Part shown: one piece after another, positions 34,129-44,091 of the stretch
Numbering within the stretch: the first letter of the stretch is position 1
Layout of the letters: each line of letters starts with the position of its first letter
Assembly (NCBI GenBank): GCA_900545015.1
Contig: UQXJ01000002.1
Span: forward strand, 1 to 64,000
Direction of reading: 5' to 3'
Source of the DNA: an uncultured Mollicutes bacterium
Lineage (GTDB): Bacteria > Bacillota_I > Bacilli_A > RFN20 > CAG-826
DNA: 64,000 nt
Translations under genes and position numbers: made by a program
Notes under the pieces: model-generated
Told to the model about the DNA's origin: nothing
The model's input: only the letters and a program-made list of their open reading frames with translations
Databases searched by the model: none

Positions 34129-35772
34129 ATGAACGATTTAACTAGTAAATTAAAAAACGTTATTAAAGTTGCTTTAAAGGATGCATTTAATCTTGAAGAT
34201 CAAGATTCAATTATTGCTATTGAAATTCCTAAAGAAAAAACTCATGGAGATTATTCTTCAAATATTGCGATGAGACTTGCTAGAGTACTACATAAATCAC
34301 CAAGTGAAATTGCTAGCATTTTAAAAGTTGAATTAGAAAAAAGTTCATTAATTACAAAAGTTGAAGTTGCTGGACCTGGTTTTATTAACCTTTTTATTAA
34401 TCAAGATAGCATCACAAAAGTTATAAAAGACATCTTAACTTTAAAAGAAAAATATGGTCAAACAAACTTTGGAAATAATGAAAAAGTTATGGTTGAATAT
34501 GTTAGTGCAAACCCTACTGGTGATTTACATTTAGGTCATGCTCGTGGTGCTGCTTATGGCGATACATTAACTAGAGTTTTATCATTCGTTGGATATGATG
34601 TTTTAAGAGAATATTATGTTAACGATGCAGGAAACCAAATCGAAACATTAGGTAATTCTTTATACGAAAGATATCGCGAAGCTTTAGGCTTATCTTTTGA
34701 CTTATCTAAAATTGGATATCAAGGAAAAGATGTTATTAAGCTTGCTAAAGATATCGCAAAGCAAGATGAGAATAAATGGGTCGATGATGACTCGATTGAA
34801 AGAAAAGATTATTTCAAAAAAGTTGGTACAAAACTTGAATTAGATAAGATTAAAGTTGATTTAGATTTATATAGAGTACACTTTGATCACTACCAAAGTG
34901 AATTGGACTTATATAGAAGTGGAAAAGTTGAAAAAACATTAGAAGATTTAAAGAAAACTCCATACACATACGAAAACGAAGGTGCATTATGGTTAAGAAC
35001 TACAGACTTTGGAGATGATAAAGATAGAGTTCTTGTCAAAAAAGATGGTTCATTAACATATTTCACGCCTGATATTGCTTATCATACAGATAAATTTAAT
35101 AGAGGCTACCCACATTTAATTGATATTCTTGGTGCAGACCATCATGGATACATTGCTCGTATCAAAGCTGGAATTAAAATTATGGGAAATAATCCAGATG
35201 ACTTAGAAGTTAAGATTATTCAAATCGTTCGTTTAATGGAAAAAGGCGAAGAAGTTAAGATGAGTAAAAGAACTGGCAATGCAGTTACAATTAGAGAACT
35301 TTGTGAAGATGTCGGAGTTGATGTAGCTCGTTACTTCTTTATCTCAAAACCAATTATCTCTCACCTTGATTTTGACTTAGATTTAGCAAGAAAGCAATCA
35401 AACGAAAATCCTGTTTATTATATCCAATATGCATTTGCCAGAATGAATTCAATTCTTAAAAAAGATAATAGCTTTGTATTAAAAGATTCATATCCATTAT
35501 TAACAGATGAAAAAGAAATTAACTTAATCAAACACCTTAATGAATTACCAAATTTATTAATAGATGTTGCTAAAGTTAAAGAAGTTAATATCTTAGCAAA
35601 TTATTCATACAAATTAGCTCAATATTTCCACTCATTCTATAATGACCTTGTTGTTATAGACAAAGATAATAGAGAATTAACTGAAGAAAGATTATCTTTA
35701 GTAAAAGCTTGTTCAATTGTATTAAAGACTGTATTAAATTTACTTGGAGTAGAAGCTAAGGAGTCAATGTAA
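34129..35772 (+). CDS. argS: arginyl-tRNA synthetase
   Basis: A class I synthetase of 547 residues. It has the N-terminal Add1 domain, the HIGH motif as HLGH in PTGDLHLGHARG (about 127-138), KMSKR (about 378) and the anticodon-binding domain with YIQYAFARMNSI. It charges tRNA-Arg. An AAGGAG site precedes the start, 22 nt after the helicase stop. purB follows 1 nt after the stop. Confidence 0.97.
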   Translation: MNDLTSKLKNVIKVALKDAFNLEDQDSIIAIEIPKEKTHGDYSSNIAMRLARVLHKSPSEIASILKVELEKSSLITKVEVAGPGFINLFINQDSITKVIKDILTLKEKYGQTNFGNNEKVMVEYVSANPTGDLHLGHARGAAYGDTLTRVLSFVGYDVLREYYVNDAGNQIETLGNSLYERYREALGLSFDLSKIGYQGKDVIKLAKDIAKQDENKWVDDDSIERKDYFKKVGTKLELDKIKVDLDLYRVHFDHYQSELDLYRSGKVEKTLEDLKKTPYTYENEGALWLRTTDFGDDKDRVLVKKDGSLTYFTPDIAYHTDKFNRGYPHLIDILGADHHGYIARIKAGIKIMGNNPDDLEVKIIQIVRLMEKGEEVKMSKRTGNAVTIRELCEDVGVDVARYFFISKPIISHLDFDLDLARKQSNENPVYYIQYAFARMNSILKKDNSFVLKDSYPLLTDEKEINLIKHLNELPNLLIDVAKVKEVNILANYSYKLAQYFHSFYNDLVVIDKDNRELTEERLSLVKACSIVLKTVLNLLGVEAKESM

Positions 35773-35773
35773 T

Positions 35774-37072
35774 ATGATAGAGCGTTATAGTGTACCTGAA
35801 ATAGAAAAAATATTCTCATTAGAAAACAGATATGAAACATTTCTTAAAGTAGAATTAAGTGTTCTTAAAGGTTATGTTGAACTAGGGATCGTTCCTAAAG
35901 AAGACTACATAAAAATAAAAGAAAAAGCACATGTTGATTTGCCTTTAATAAATGAAATCGAACTTGAAACTAAGCATGATGTAATTGCATTTACTAGATC
36001 TATATCTACAATGCTTGGAGAAGAAAAGAAATGGGTGCATTATAACCTCACTTCAACTGACGTTGTTGATACTTCTTTAAGTTTAAACATTAAAGAAGCA
36101 AATTTTTATATTCTTGAATCGTTAAATAAATTAAAAATTGTTTTAAATAATTTAGCAAAAAAATATAAATACACACCAATAATCGGAAGAACTCATGGAA
36201 TACATGGCGAAGTCACATCTTTTGGATTGAAATGGGCTTTATTTTTAGATGAACTCAATCGTGATATTGAGCGTTTTATTTTTGAAAGAAAATATGTTGA
36301 AGTCGTTAAAATAAGTGGAACAGTTGGCAATTTTGCTAACCTTCCTTATGAACTTGAAGGACTTGTTGCAACTGATTTAAAACTTAATAGACCTAATATT
36401 TCTACTCAAGTTTTAAGTAGAGATAGACTTTTAGGCTATGTTGGATCTTTGACTCAAATTAGCTCATTATTTGAAAAAATCGCCACAGAAATCAGACATT
36501 TATCAAGAACTGAAGTCAATGAAGTCAATGAATATTTTTCAAAAAATCAAAAGGGAAGTAGTGCAATGCCACATAAAAGAAACCCAATTGGATGTGAAAA
36601 TATCTGTGGCTTAAGTCGTATTGTGAAAGCAAGTTATGAAATTGCTTTAGATAATAATATTTTATGGCATGAAAGAGATATTTCACATTCATCAAATGAA
36701 AGAATTTATTTACCAGATGATATAAGTTTAATTATTTATACAGCAAATAGATTAAATAGAATTTTATCAAATCTAGTTGTTCATGAAGATAATATGATTA
36801 AAAACATTAATTCTACTTATGGAGTTATTTTTTCAGGCAGAGTTTTAAATCACATTATTGAAAACAAAGAAGTAACACGTGAAGAAGTTTATGATGCAAT
36901 TCAAAAGCTTGCTTTTAAAGCATTAGAAACTCATGTAAATTTAAAGGATCTATTAAAAGAAGATTCATATTTTTCTAGTTTATTAACAGAAAAAGAATTA
37001 AATGACTTATTCTCATACGATTACGTATTTAAAAATATTGATAACATTTATAAAAAAGTGGAGGTTAATTAA
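35774..37072 (+). CDS. purB: adenylosuccinate lyase
   Basis: A 432-residue fumarase/aspartase-superfamily enzyme with the signature GSSAMPHKRNPIGCE (about 256-270), the catalytic His region GRTHGIHGE (about 138-146), and HYNLTSTDVVD. It cleaves adenylosuccinate to AMP, and SAICAR in the de novo pathway. It abuts argS and purA, so the operon commits IMP to AMP. No other purine-synthesis gene is in the window. Confidence 0.97.
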   Translation: MIERYSVPEIEKIFSLENRYETFLKVELSVLKGYVELGIVPKEDYIKIKEKAHVDLPLINEIELETKHDVIAFTRSISTMLGEEKKWVHYNLTSTDVVDTSLSLNIKEANFYILESLNKLKIVLNNLAKKYKYTPIIGRTHGIHGEVTSFGLKWALFLDELNRDIERFIFERKYVEVVKISGTVGNFANLPYELEGLVATDLKLNRPNISTQVLSRDRLLGYVGSLTQISSLFEKIATEIRHLSRTEVNEVNEYFSKNQKGSSAMPHKRNPIGCENICGLSRIVKASYEIALDNNILWHERDISHSSNERIYLPDDISLIIYTANRLNRILSNLVVHEDNMIKNINSTYGVIFSGRVLNHIIENKEVTREEVYDAIQKLAFKALETHVNLKDLLKEDSYFSSLLTEKELNDLFSYDYVFKNIDNIYKKVEVN

Positions 37073-38350
37073 ATGAAATCAATCGTAGTACTCGGCTCTC
37101 AATGGGGAGATGAGGGTAAAGGCAAGATTACCAATCTTTATTCTCAAAAAGCTGACATTGTTGTTAGATATCAAGGAGGCAACAACGCTGGACATACGGT
37201 AAAATTTAATGGAATGGAGTTTCATCTTCAAACTATCCCAAGTGGAATTTTTAATAAAAATACATTAAATATCATGGGAAATGGTATGGTTGTTAACCCA
37301 TTAGCAGTTTATGATGAAATGCAAACCTTAATTAAGGCTGGATTTGATTGTTCTAATTTAGTTATTTCTTCAAGAGCAAGCATTGATTTAAATTATCACC
37401 TTGAACTTGATGGACTTAAGGAAGCTTTCTTAAAAGATAAAAAAATCGGAACAACTAAAAAAGGAATTGGGCCATGTTATACAGATAAAATTAGTAGAGA
37501 TGGTTTAAAAATGTGCGACTTTATCGATGAAGATTTCCCAAAAATTTATAAAGAACATCTTTTAGAAAAGAATGAAGAAATAAAAAGATATGGTGGAACT
37601 CCAATTGATTATGAAACATCAATTAAAAAATATCTTGAAGTCATTAAGTTCTTAAAACCATACGTTAAAGAAACGATTTCAATCCTTGAAAAGGCAAAAG
37701 AAGAAAATAAAAAGATATTATTTGAAGGCGCTCAAGGAACTATGCTCGATGTTGATTTTGGTACATATCCATATGTTACAAGTTCGAACTCAACAAGTGG
37801 TGGAGCAATAACTGGTTCTGGAATTGGACTTGGGTATATTGAAGGCGTAGTTGCTATTATAAAAAGCTATACAACTAGAGTTGGAGAAGGACCATTTGTT
37901 ACTGAATTATTAGATGAAAAAGGAAGTTTGATTAGAGAAAAAGCTCATGAATATGGCGTTGTAACGCATAGACCAAGAAGAATTGGATGGCTTGATCTTG
38001 TTCAACTTAAATATTCTAGAAATGTTAATGGTTTCAAATATGGTGCATTAATGTTATTTGATATTTTATCAAATCTTGGCGATATTAATGTTTGTGTTGC
38101 TTATGAACTTGATGGAAAAGTTATTGATTATGTTCCAGCTTCATTAAAAGAAACATATAGATGTAAACCAATTTATAAAACATTCAAAGGTTGGACTGAA
38201 GATATTTCAAAGGCAAAAACATATGAAGAATTACCTGAAGCAGCTAAAAATTACATTGAATTTATTGAAGACTTCTTAAAAATAAAAATTGTAATTATCT
38301 CAGTTGGTCCAGATCAAAAAGATACTATTATTAGAGAAGAAATTTTCTAA
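37073..38350 (+). CDS. purA: adenylosuccinate synthetase
   Basis: A 425-residue GTP-dependent enzyme joining IMP and aspartate. The P-loop GSQWGDEGKGK is at residues 8-18, with GNNAGHTV, the IMP-binding region GTTKKGIGPCYTDK and the C-terminal RPRRIGWLD. The ATG directly follows the purB TAA, and GGAGG is inside the purB end. It closes the operon before an intrinsic terminator. Confidence 0.97.
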   Translation: MKSIVVLGSQWGDEGKGKITNLYSQKADIVVRYQGGNNAGHTVKFNGMEFHLQTIPSGIFNKNTLNIMGNGMVVNPLAVYDEMQTLIKAGFDCSNLVISSRASIDLNYHLELDGLKEAFLKDKKIGTTKKGIGPCYTDKISRDGLKMCDFIDEDFPKIYKEHLLEKNEEIKRYGGTPIDYETSIKKYLEVIKFLKPYVKETISILEKAKEENKKILFEGAQGTMLDVDFGTYPYVTSSNSTSGGAITGSGIGLGYIEGVVAIIKSYTTRVGEGPFVTELLDEKGSLIREKAHEYGVVTHRPRRIGWLDLVQLKYSRNVNGFKYGALMLFDILSNLGDINVCVAYELDGKVIDYVPASLKETYRCKPIYKTFKGWTEDISKAKTYEELPEAAKNYIEFIEDFLKIKIVIISVGPDQKDTIIREEIF

Positions 38351-38390
38351 ATAGTGGACTTTTGCAGGGTTTTTCATTAAATATACAAAT

Positions 38391-38418
38391 AAAACGAGGA
38401 TTAATCTCCCCGTTTTTT
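38391..38418 (+). terminator. terminator of the argS-purB-purA operon
   Basis: AAAACGAGG pairs with CCCCGTTTT (one A-C mismatch) around ATTAATCT, followed by six T. Confidence 0.75.
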
Positions 38419-39039
38419 ATTGCCATTTTTTAATTACTATTTAAATTTTAAAGCATCTAATTATTTTTGTGATGCCTTTGTGTAAATGAAAAAAATTTTT
38501 GAACTTTAAATTAAAACTTGAGTAAATAAGTTGTTAAATATTTCACGAGAAAAAGTTCGTTTTTTATTTGTAAAAAAAGATGCATTAAAAAGTCAAAAAA
38601 ATACCCTTATATATAATAAAGAAAGAGAACATAAAAAATGGATGAAAATCTTTTGAATTTTGGTGGATTAAATTGGATTAAAAGGGGATTTTATTTGCTT
38701 AAAATTTATAAGCGAAAATACTCTTGAAAAACAAGAGAAATTTCATTAAAAAATAGTTAAAAAAATCGGTCAAAAAACTTGAAGAAAAAAATGAGTAAAA
38801 AAAGCGTTAAAATTTTATTAATTTTTTTAACAAAAAATAACATCAATTTTTAATCATTTTTAATATCTAAATATATGATTATAATCGTATAATTTTAAAA
38901 AGGAAATGTAACAAAAAACACTTACAAAAATCAATTCAAAAAAATGTCAAAAAATTTTTGTTGTTTTTTGTAATATTTTTCTATATATTTTTGTCTCGTA
39001 GAAAGAACTTTACTTTCTAATTTTTGGAGGATTGATAAT
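38419..39039 (+). other. long AT-rich intergenic region before potA
   Basis: About 620 bp of extremely AT-rich sequence with many A and T tracts. A possible promoter (-10 TATAAT at 38612-38617) precedes a 29-codon open frame (38638-38727) of doubtful reality. Just before potA, TAGAAAG (38999-39005) pairs with CTTTCTA (39013-39019) and ATTTTT follows, immediately upstream of the GGAGG ribosome binding site (39026-39030), a possible attenuator. Confidence 0.4.
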
Positions 39040-40713
39040 ATGGAAAATAACTATATTATTGAACTTAAAAATGTTAGTAGAATCTTCGATGATGAAACTA
39101 TAGCAGTAGACAATTTTAATTTGTACGTTAGAAAAGGTGAATTTATTACTTTTCTAGGCCCTTCTGGATGTGGAAAATCAACTACTTTAAGAATGATTGC
39201 TGGTTTTGACTTCCCTTCAAAAGGAGAAATTTTATTAAATGGAAGAGACATTTCTAATCTCCCACCTAATAAAAGACCAATTAACATGGTATTTCAAAGA
39301 TACGCATTGTTCCCTCATTTAGATGTTTATGACAACATCGCATTCGGACTTAAACTTAAAAGAATCCCTGTTCCTAAGAAAGATAAGGAAGGAAATCTTG
39401 TTTTAAAAGTCGACTTTAAGAGAATTAGAGAATTAAAAAGAGAATACAATATCATTAAGAGAAATAAGCATCTTGATGAAAATGAAAAAAATGCAAAATT
39501 AAATGAAATTCAAGAAAAGATTGATTATCTTAAAAATACACCAACACAAAGTTATTCATATGCAAGACTTAGTGCAAAAGCTATAGACGAAAAAGTAGCT
39601 AAAGCTTTAAAAATTGTTGATCTTGAAGCACTTGAAGATAGAGATATCTCAACATTAAGTGGTGGACAACAACAAAGAGTTGCAATTGCTCGTGCAATTG
39701 TCAACGAACCAGAAATTCTTTTGCTTGATGAGCCATTAGGAGCTCTCGATCTCAAGATGAGAAAAGATATGCAAATCGAATTAAAAGAAATGCATAACAA
39801 ACTTGGCATTACATTTATTTATGTTACTCATGACCAAGAAGAAGCTTTAACAATGAGCGACACAATTGTTGTTATGAAAGATGGTGTTATTCAACAAATT
39901 GGTACACCAAAATCAATTTATGATGAACCAAAGAATGCTTTCGTTGCCGACTTTATTGGTGAATCAAACATTTATAACGGAACAATTATCGGAGATAAGA
40001 AAGTAAGATTCTTAGATTATAACTTCAATTGTTTAGATTCATTCCCAACAAATGAAAAAGTTGATGTTGTTGTTAGACCAGAAGATGTTAAAATCGTTAG
40101 CGAAACTGAAGGGATGATTAAAGGTAAAATTGTAACTAAAATCTTTAAAGGCGTTAACTACCAATACACAATTATGATTGGTAAAAACGAATTAATGCTT
40201 AAAAGTACAGTAAGTTATGATGTTGATGCACTTGTTAATTTAAGAATTGAGCCTGATGGAATTCATATTATGAAGAAAGACTTCACAATCAATTCTTATA
40301 CTGATGCTTGGATTAATAAAAATAATGAAGTTATGATTGATGAAGCACCATTTGCATGTGATTTAACTCAATTATTACCTGGTTCAACAATCGATGAAGA
40401 AGGGTATTTAGTTTCTAAAGATGGCAAACATAAATATGATTTAAATGATGCTGATGTAATTGCTGAAATTCCATTAGATAAAATCGATGTTGTCGATGAT
40501 ATCGCTAGTGATGAATGCCAAGCTATTGGTGAAATTATTGACTCAATTTATGTTGGTGACCACTATAGATATATTTTAAGAACAGAAAGCGAAGAAGATT
40601 TCGTCTTTGATTCAACTTATTCTTATAACTTAAACGATAAAATCGGTGTTACAGTTAAAAAAGAAGATATTAAGTTACGTTTAAAGAAGGAAATAAACAA
40701 CTATGAAATTTAG
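39040..40713 (+). CDS. potA: spermidine/putrescine ABC transporter ATP-binding protein
   Basis: A 557-residue ABC ATPase. Walker A GPSGCGKSTT is at about 42-51, the Q-loop VFQRYALFPH near 87, signature LSGGQQQR near 206, Walker B LLLDEPLGALD, and two C-terminal TOBE-type segments. About 80 lysine-rich residues (about 107-188) are inserted between the Q-loop and the signature, and the C-terminus is longer than in E. coli PotA (about 378 residues). Similar enlargement is known from Mycoplasma PotA. It energises polyamine import; first gene of potABCD. Confidence 0.93.
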   Translation: MENNYIIELKNVSRIFDDETIAVDNFNLYVRKGEFITFLGPSGCGKSTTLRMIAGFDFPSKGEILLNGRDISNLPPNKRPINMVFQRYALFPHLDVYDNIAFGLKLKRIPVPKKDKEGNLVLKVDFKRIRELKREYNIIKRNKHLDENEKNAKLNEIQEKIDYLKNTPTQSYSYARLSAKAIDEKVAKALKIVDLEALEDRDISTLSGGQQQRVAIARAIVNEPEILLLDEPLGALDLKMRKDMQIELKEMHNKLGITFIYVTHDQEEALTMSDTIVVMKDGVIQQIGTPKSIYDEPKNAFVADFIGESNIYNGTIIGDKKVRFLDYNFNCLDSFPTNEKVDVVVRPEDVKIVSETEGMIKGKIVTKIFKGVNYQYTIMIGKNELMLKSTVSYDVDALVNLRIEPDGIHIMKKDFTINSYTDAWINKNNEVMIDEAPFACDLTQLLPGSTIDEEGYLVSKDGKHKYDLNDADVIAEIPLDKIDVVDDIASDECQAIGEIIDSIYVGDHYRYILRTESEEDFVFDSTYSYNLNDKIGVTVKKEDIKLRLKKEINNYEI

Positions 40714-41497
40714 ATTTCAAAGGAAGTATCTTTGTATTCCTTATGCTTTATTTCTAGTCTTATTTGTTATTATTCCTATCTTTTTTATAGTTTATTACGC
40801 ATTTACTGACGGAAATGGCAATTTCAGTTTTGATTCTCTAGTAGAATTCTTTACAACAACAAATAAAATTAATGTTTTGATCGAATCACTTTTATTTTCG
40901 ACGATTAATACAATTATTTGTTTAATTATTGGCTATCCTGTTGCCTACATCTTAGCTAATAAAAAATACAATACAAATTATGTTCTTGTTCTTTTATTCG
41001 TTATGCCTATGTGGATCAACTTCGTTTTAAGAACAGGTGCGACACGTGACGTTTTAACTTGGCTTGGATTTAATGGAGGAAGTGCTCCATATACAGCTAC
41101 AATTATTGGTTTAGTTTATAACTATTTACCATTCGTTATTCTTCCTTTATACACAACAATGCTTAAGCTTGATAAATCTCAAATCGAAGCTGCTATGGAT
41201 TTAGGATGCAATAGAGTTCAAGTTTTTACAAGATCTATTATTCCTCAATCTGTTCCTGGAGTTGTTGCTGCGGCACAAATGGTTTTTATGCCAACAATGA
41301 GTAGCTACGTTATTCCAGAAACATTATCTGAAGGAAAAATCGTTTTATTTGGTAATTCTATTTATTTAGGATTTGCTAATAACCAATGGAATTCTTCAAG
41401 CTTTATGGCAATCATTATGCTTGCTATTATTGCTATCTCAATGATTATCACTAAAAACTTCAGTGAAAAGAGTGAAGATAAGGAGGCAGCATGGTAA
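40703..41497 (+). CDS. potB: spermidine/putrescine ABC transporter permease PotB
   Basis: A 264-residue permease with six helices and the cytoplasmic EAA loop (EAAMDLGCNRVQVFTRSIIPQS, about 156-177) that docks onto PotA. It overlaps the end of potA by 11 nt and potC by 7 nt, giving tight coupling in the operon. Confidence 0.93.
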   Translation: MKFRFQRKYLCIPYALFLVLFVIIPIFFIVYYAFTDGNGNFSFDSLVEFFTTTNKINVLIESLLFSTINTIICLIIGYPVAYILANKKYNTNYVLVLLFVMPMWINFVLRTGATRDVLTWLGFNGGSAPYTATIIGLVYNYLPFVILPLYTTMLKLDKSQIEAAMDLGCNRVQVFTRSIIPQSVPGVVAAAQMVFMPTMSSYVIPETLSEGKIVLFGNSIYLGFANNQWNSSSFMAIIMLAIIAISMIITKNFSEKSEDKEAAW

Positions 41498-42351
41498 AGA
41501 AAATATTTGCATACTCATATATTTATTTAATTCTTTTATTGATGTATGTCCCAATTTTAGTTTTAATTGTTTTCTCATTTACAAACGCTACATATATTGG
41601 AACTTGGAATGGTTTTTCATTCGATTTATATGCAAAATTATTCCAAAGCGAAGAAATTATGATAGCTCTTGGCAACACTGTTATTATTGCTGTCATTAGT
41701 GCATTATGCTCAACAGTTTTAGGTACACTTGGTGCAATCGGTGCATTCTATTCAAGAAGAAGAGCGAGAACTGCTCTTGAAAACATAAATCAAATTCCAG
41801 TTGTTAATGCTGAAATTGTTATGGCTCTTTCGTTAGTTGTTATGTTCGTCTTTATTGGAAACATTATTTTTAAAGGTGCTAACTTATTCTCATTCTGGAC
41901 ACTTTTAGTAGGACACATTGTAATTAGTGCTCCATTTGTTTATTTAAATGTTAAACCTAAATTACAACAAATGGATCCATCATTATATGAAGCTGCTCTT
42001 GATTTAGGATGTTCACCACGTCAAGCATTAAGACATGCAATTCTTCCTGAAATTGTTCCAGGTATCTTTAGTGGATTTATGCTTGCAATCACATTATCAC
42101 TTGATGACTTCATCGTTACTGCTTTTACAAGAGGTAGTGGTTTATTATCAGGCGCAGGAAGCATTGAAACTTTATCAACGCTTGTTCAAGCTAAAATTAA
42201 AAAAGGACCAATTCCAGCAGAAATGCGTCCTTTAACAACAATCATATTCTTAATTGTTCTTCTTGTAGTTTTTGTTATTTCTTTAAATAGAAATAAAGGA
42301 TCAAAATACAAAATGTCAAAGAGAAGAAAAATGAGAGAAAGGATGAATTAA
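41491..42351 (+). CDS. potC: spermidine/putrescine ABC transporter permease PotC
   Basis: A 286-residue permease with six helices and the EAA loop YEAALDLGCSPRQALRHAIL (about 167-186). AAGGAGG precedes the ATG. Partner of PotB in the transmembrane channel. It has a basic C-terminal tail. Confidence 0.93.
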   Translation: MVKKIFAYSYIYLILLLMYVPILVLIVFSFTNATYIGTWNGFSFDLYAKLFQSEEIMIALGNTVIIAVISALCSTVLGTLGAIGAFYSRRRARTALENINQIPVVNAEIVMALSLVVMFVFIGNIIFKGANLFSFWTLLVGHIVISAPFVYLNVKPKLQQMDPSLYEAALDLGCSPRQALRHAILPEIVPGIFSGFMLAITLSLDDFIVTAFTRGSGLLSGAGSIETLSTLVQAKIKKGPIPAEMRPLTTIIFLIVLLVVFVISLNRNKGSKYKMSKRRKMRERMN

Positions 42352-42352
42352 A

Positions 42353-44089
42353 ATGAAATTTTATAAAAAAAGTTTATTTGTTTTATCTCTTTTAAGTTTA
42401 TCCTTAGTTAATCTTTCAAGCTGCTCTTCTGCAAAAGGTGCATATGATGAAATTATTTATGTTTTAAATGCAGAAGATTATATCGATGAATCTTTATTAG
42501 GAGCTTTTGAAGATGAAGTCCTTGAAAGAGATGGCAAGAAAATTAAAGTCGTTTATGAAACATATGACACAAACGAAACAATGTATAACACTTTAAAAAC
42601 AGGCAAACAAAATTATGATATTGCTTGCTGCAGTGACTACATGATACAAAGACTTGTAAGAGAAGGTATGGCTAAAAGCTTTATGCCTGCTTTAAATGAT
42701 GGATTACTTGATAATTATAAAAATTTAGTTTCCCCATTCTTAGCAAGTTATACAGGCAATAACGATGCAAAACTTAATAAAATTGATGTAAATGTCCCTG
42801 TTTACGATGAAAATGGAAATATTACAGATTATGAAGAAGGTCATTATCTTAATGAATATGCAATTGGATACATGTGGGGTACATTAGGCATTATTTATAA
42901 TCCTGAATTAATTCTTAAAAACAATAATGCTAATTTTAATAGTTACGAAGCAACAAAAGATTTAAGCCACGAAGAAAGAATTCAATACATCATTGATGAT
43001 ATGTCTTCTTTAAATGGCTGGGATTCGTTATGGAATCCATTATATAAAGGTAATGCTTCTATTAAAGACAGTATGAGAGATACATATGCTGTTGGAATTA
43101 TGAAACATTATAAAGATTATTTTGACCCTAATTCTTCTTTATATATCAAAGATTTTGATGCAAGAAATGAACAATTTAATAAGTGTGATGATGAGACTAT
43201 CAAAGCTGTTCAAGGTGAACTTATTAAGTTAAAAGACAATATCTTCGGCTTCGAAGTTGATAGTGGAAAAGATGATATCGTCACTCAAAAAGTTGGAATT
43301 AATATTGCTTGGAGTGGTGATGCAGTCAATTCTATTGGAAGAGGCTACTTTGCAGATGAAGATTTCGAAGAAGTTCGTCCTGAAGATAAGCAAGTTAATT
43401 TATATTATTCAATTCCTAAATTAGGAGCTAACGTTTGGTTCGATGCATGGTTTTTACCAACACACGAAGATTCATATTACGAAACAGATCAATATAAATA
43501 TGCAATGGAATTCTTAGATTTCTTAAATGATCCTGAAAATGCTGTTGCTAATATGTCTTACAACGGATATACAACATTTATGGGAAGCGATTCTGATGAT
43601 TCAAGTGTTCTTGCTTATACATTAGATTCATACGATTTAAGTGATGGTGTTGATGAAGAAGACTTCTCACAATATGATTCATACGATTTAAGCTATTATT
43701 TCCCATTTGAAGCTACATCTGAACCTCTTAAAATAGAAGCTGGAGAAGGTGAAGATGCTCGTACATTTGAATTTTCAGATGAAAATGGCGATGGATACTA
43801 TGACATTATCGTTCACACTGATTTAAATGCTTATGAAGGAAGAGCATTAATTGCACAATATCCTCAAACAAGTGATGTTGATTCTTTATATGTAATGAAA
43901 GATTTCGGAAACAAAAATAACGATATTGTTCAAATGTGGGAAAACGTAAAAGTTAATCCATTACCTGCTTGGGTAGTTGTCACTTTATTAGTCTTCTTAT
44001 TTGGTATAATTGGTTATTTTGGTTCTTACAAATTAATCAGGAAATATAAGCTAAAGAAGAGAAAAGAACTTAGAAAAGAAGAAAATTAA
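42353..44089 (+). CDS. potD: spermidine/putrescine-binding lipoprotein PotD with C-terminal membrane anchor
   Basis: A 578-residue substrate-binding protein. The lipoprotein signal ends at LSSC (Cys24), and the binding domain has the PotD-type features GYMWGTLGIIYNP and YSIPKLGANVWFDAWFLP. It is about 200 residues longer than E. coli PotD. It has an acidic Asp/Glu-rich insertion near residues 420-480 and a C-terminal TM helix (about 540-562) with a basic tail. The protein would thus be tethered at both ends on the outer membrane face next to PotBC. Confidence 0.9.
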   Translation: MKFYKKSLFVLSLLSLSLVNLSSCSSAKGAYDEIIYVLNAEDYIDESLLGAFEDEVLERDGKKIKVVYETYDTNETMYNTLKTGKQNYDIACCSDYMIQRLVREGMAKSFMPALNDGLLDNYKNLVSPFLASYTGNNDAKLNKIDVNVPVYDENGNITDYEEGHYLNEYAIGYMWGTLGIIYNPELILKNNNANFNSYEATKDLSHEERIQYIIDDMSSLNGWDSLWNPLYKGNASIKDSMRDTYAVGIMKHYKDYFDPNSSLYIKDFDARNEQFNKCDDETIKAVQGELIKLKDNIFGFEVDSGKDDIVTQKVGINIAWSGDAVNSIGRGYFADEDFEEVRPEDKQVNLYYSIPKLGANVWFDAWFLPTHEDSYYETDQYKYAMEFLDFLNDPENAVANMSYNGYTTFMGSDSDDSSVLAYTLDSYDLSDGVDEEDFSQYDSYDLSYYFPFEATSEPLKIEAGEGEDARTFEFSDENGDGYYDIIVHTDLNAYEGRALIAQYPQTSDVDSLYVMKDFGNKNNDIVQMWENVKVNPLPAWVVVTLLVFLFGIIGYFGSYKLIRKYKLKKRKELRKEEN

Positions 44090-44091
44090 TT

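Noticed and set aside
38638..38727. 29-codon gene upstream of potA
   Set aside because: The frame has a -10-like box, but no clear -35, no conserved features and lies in sequence of extreme AT bias where such frames arise by chance.
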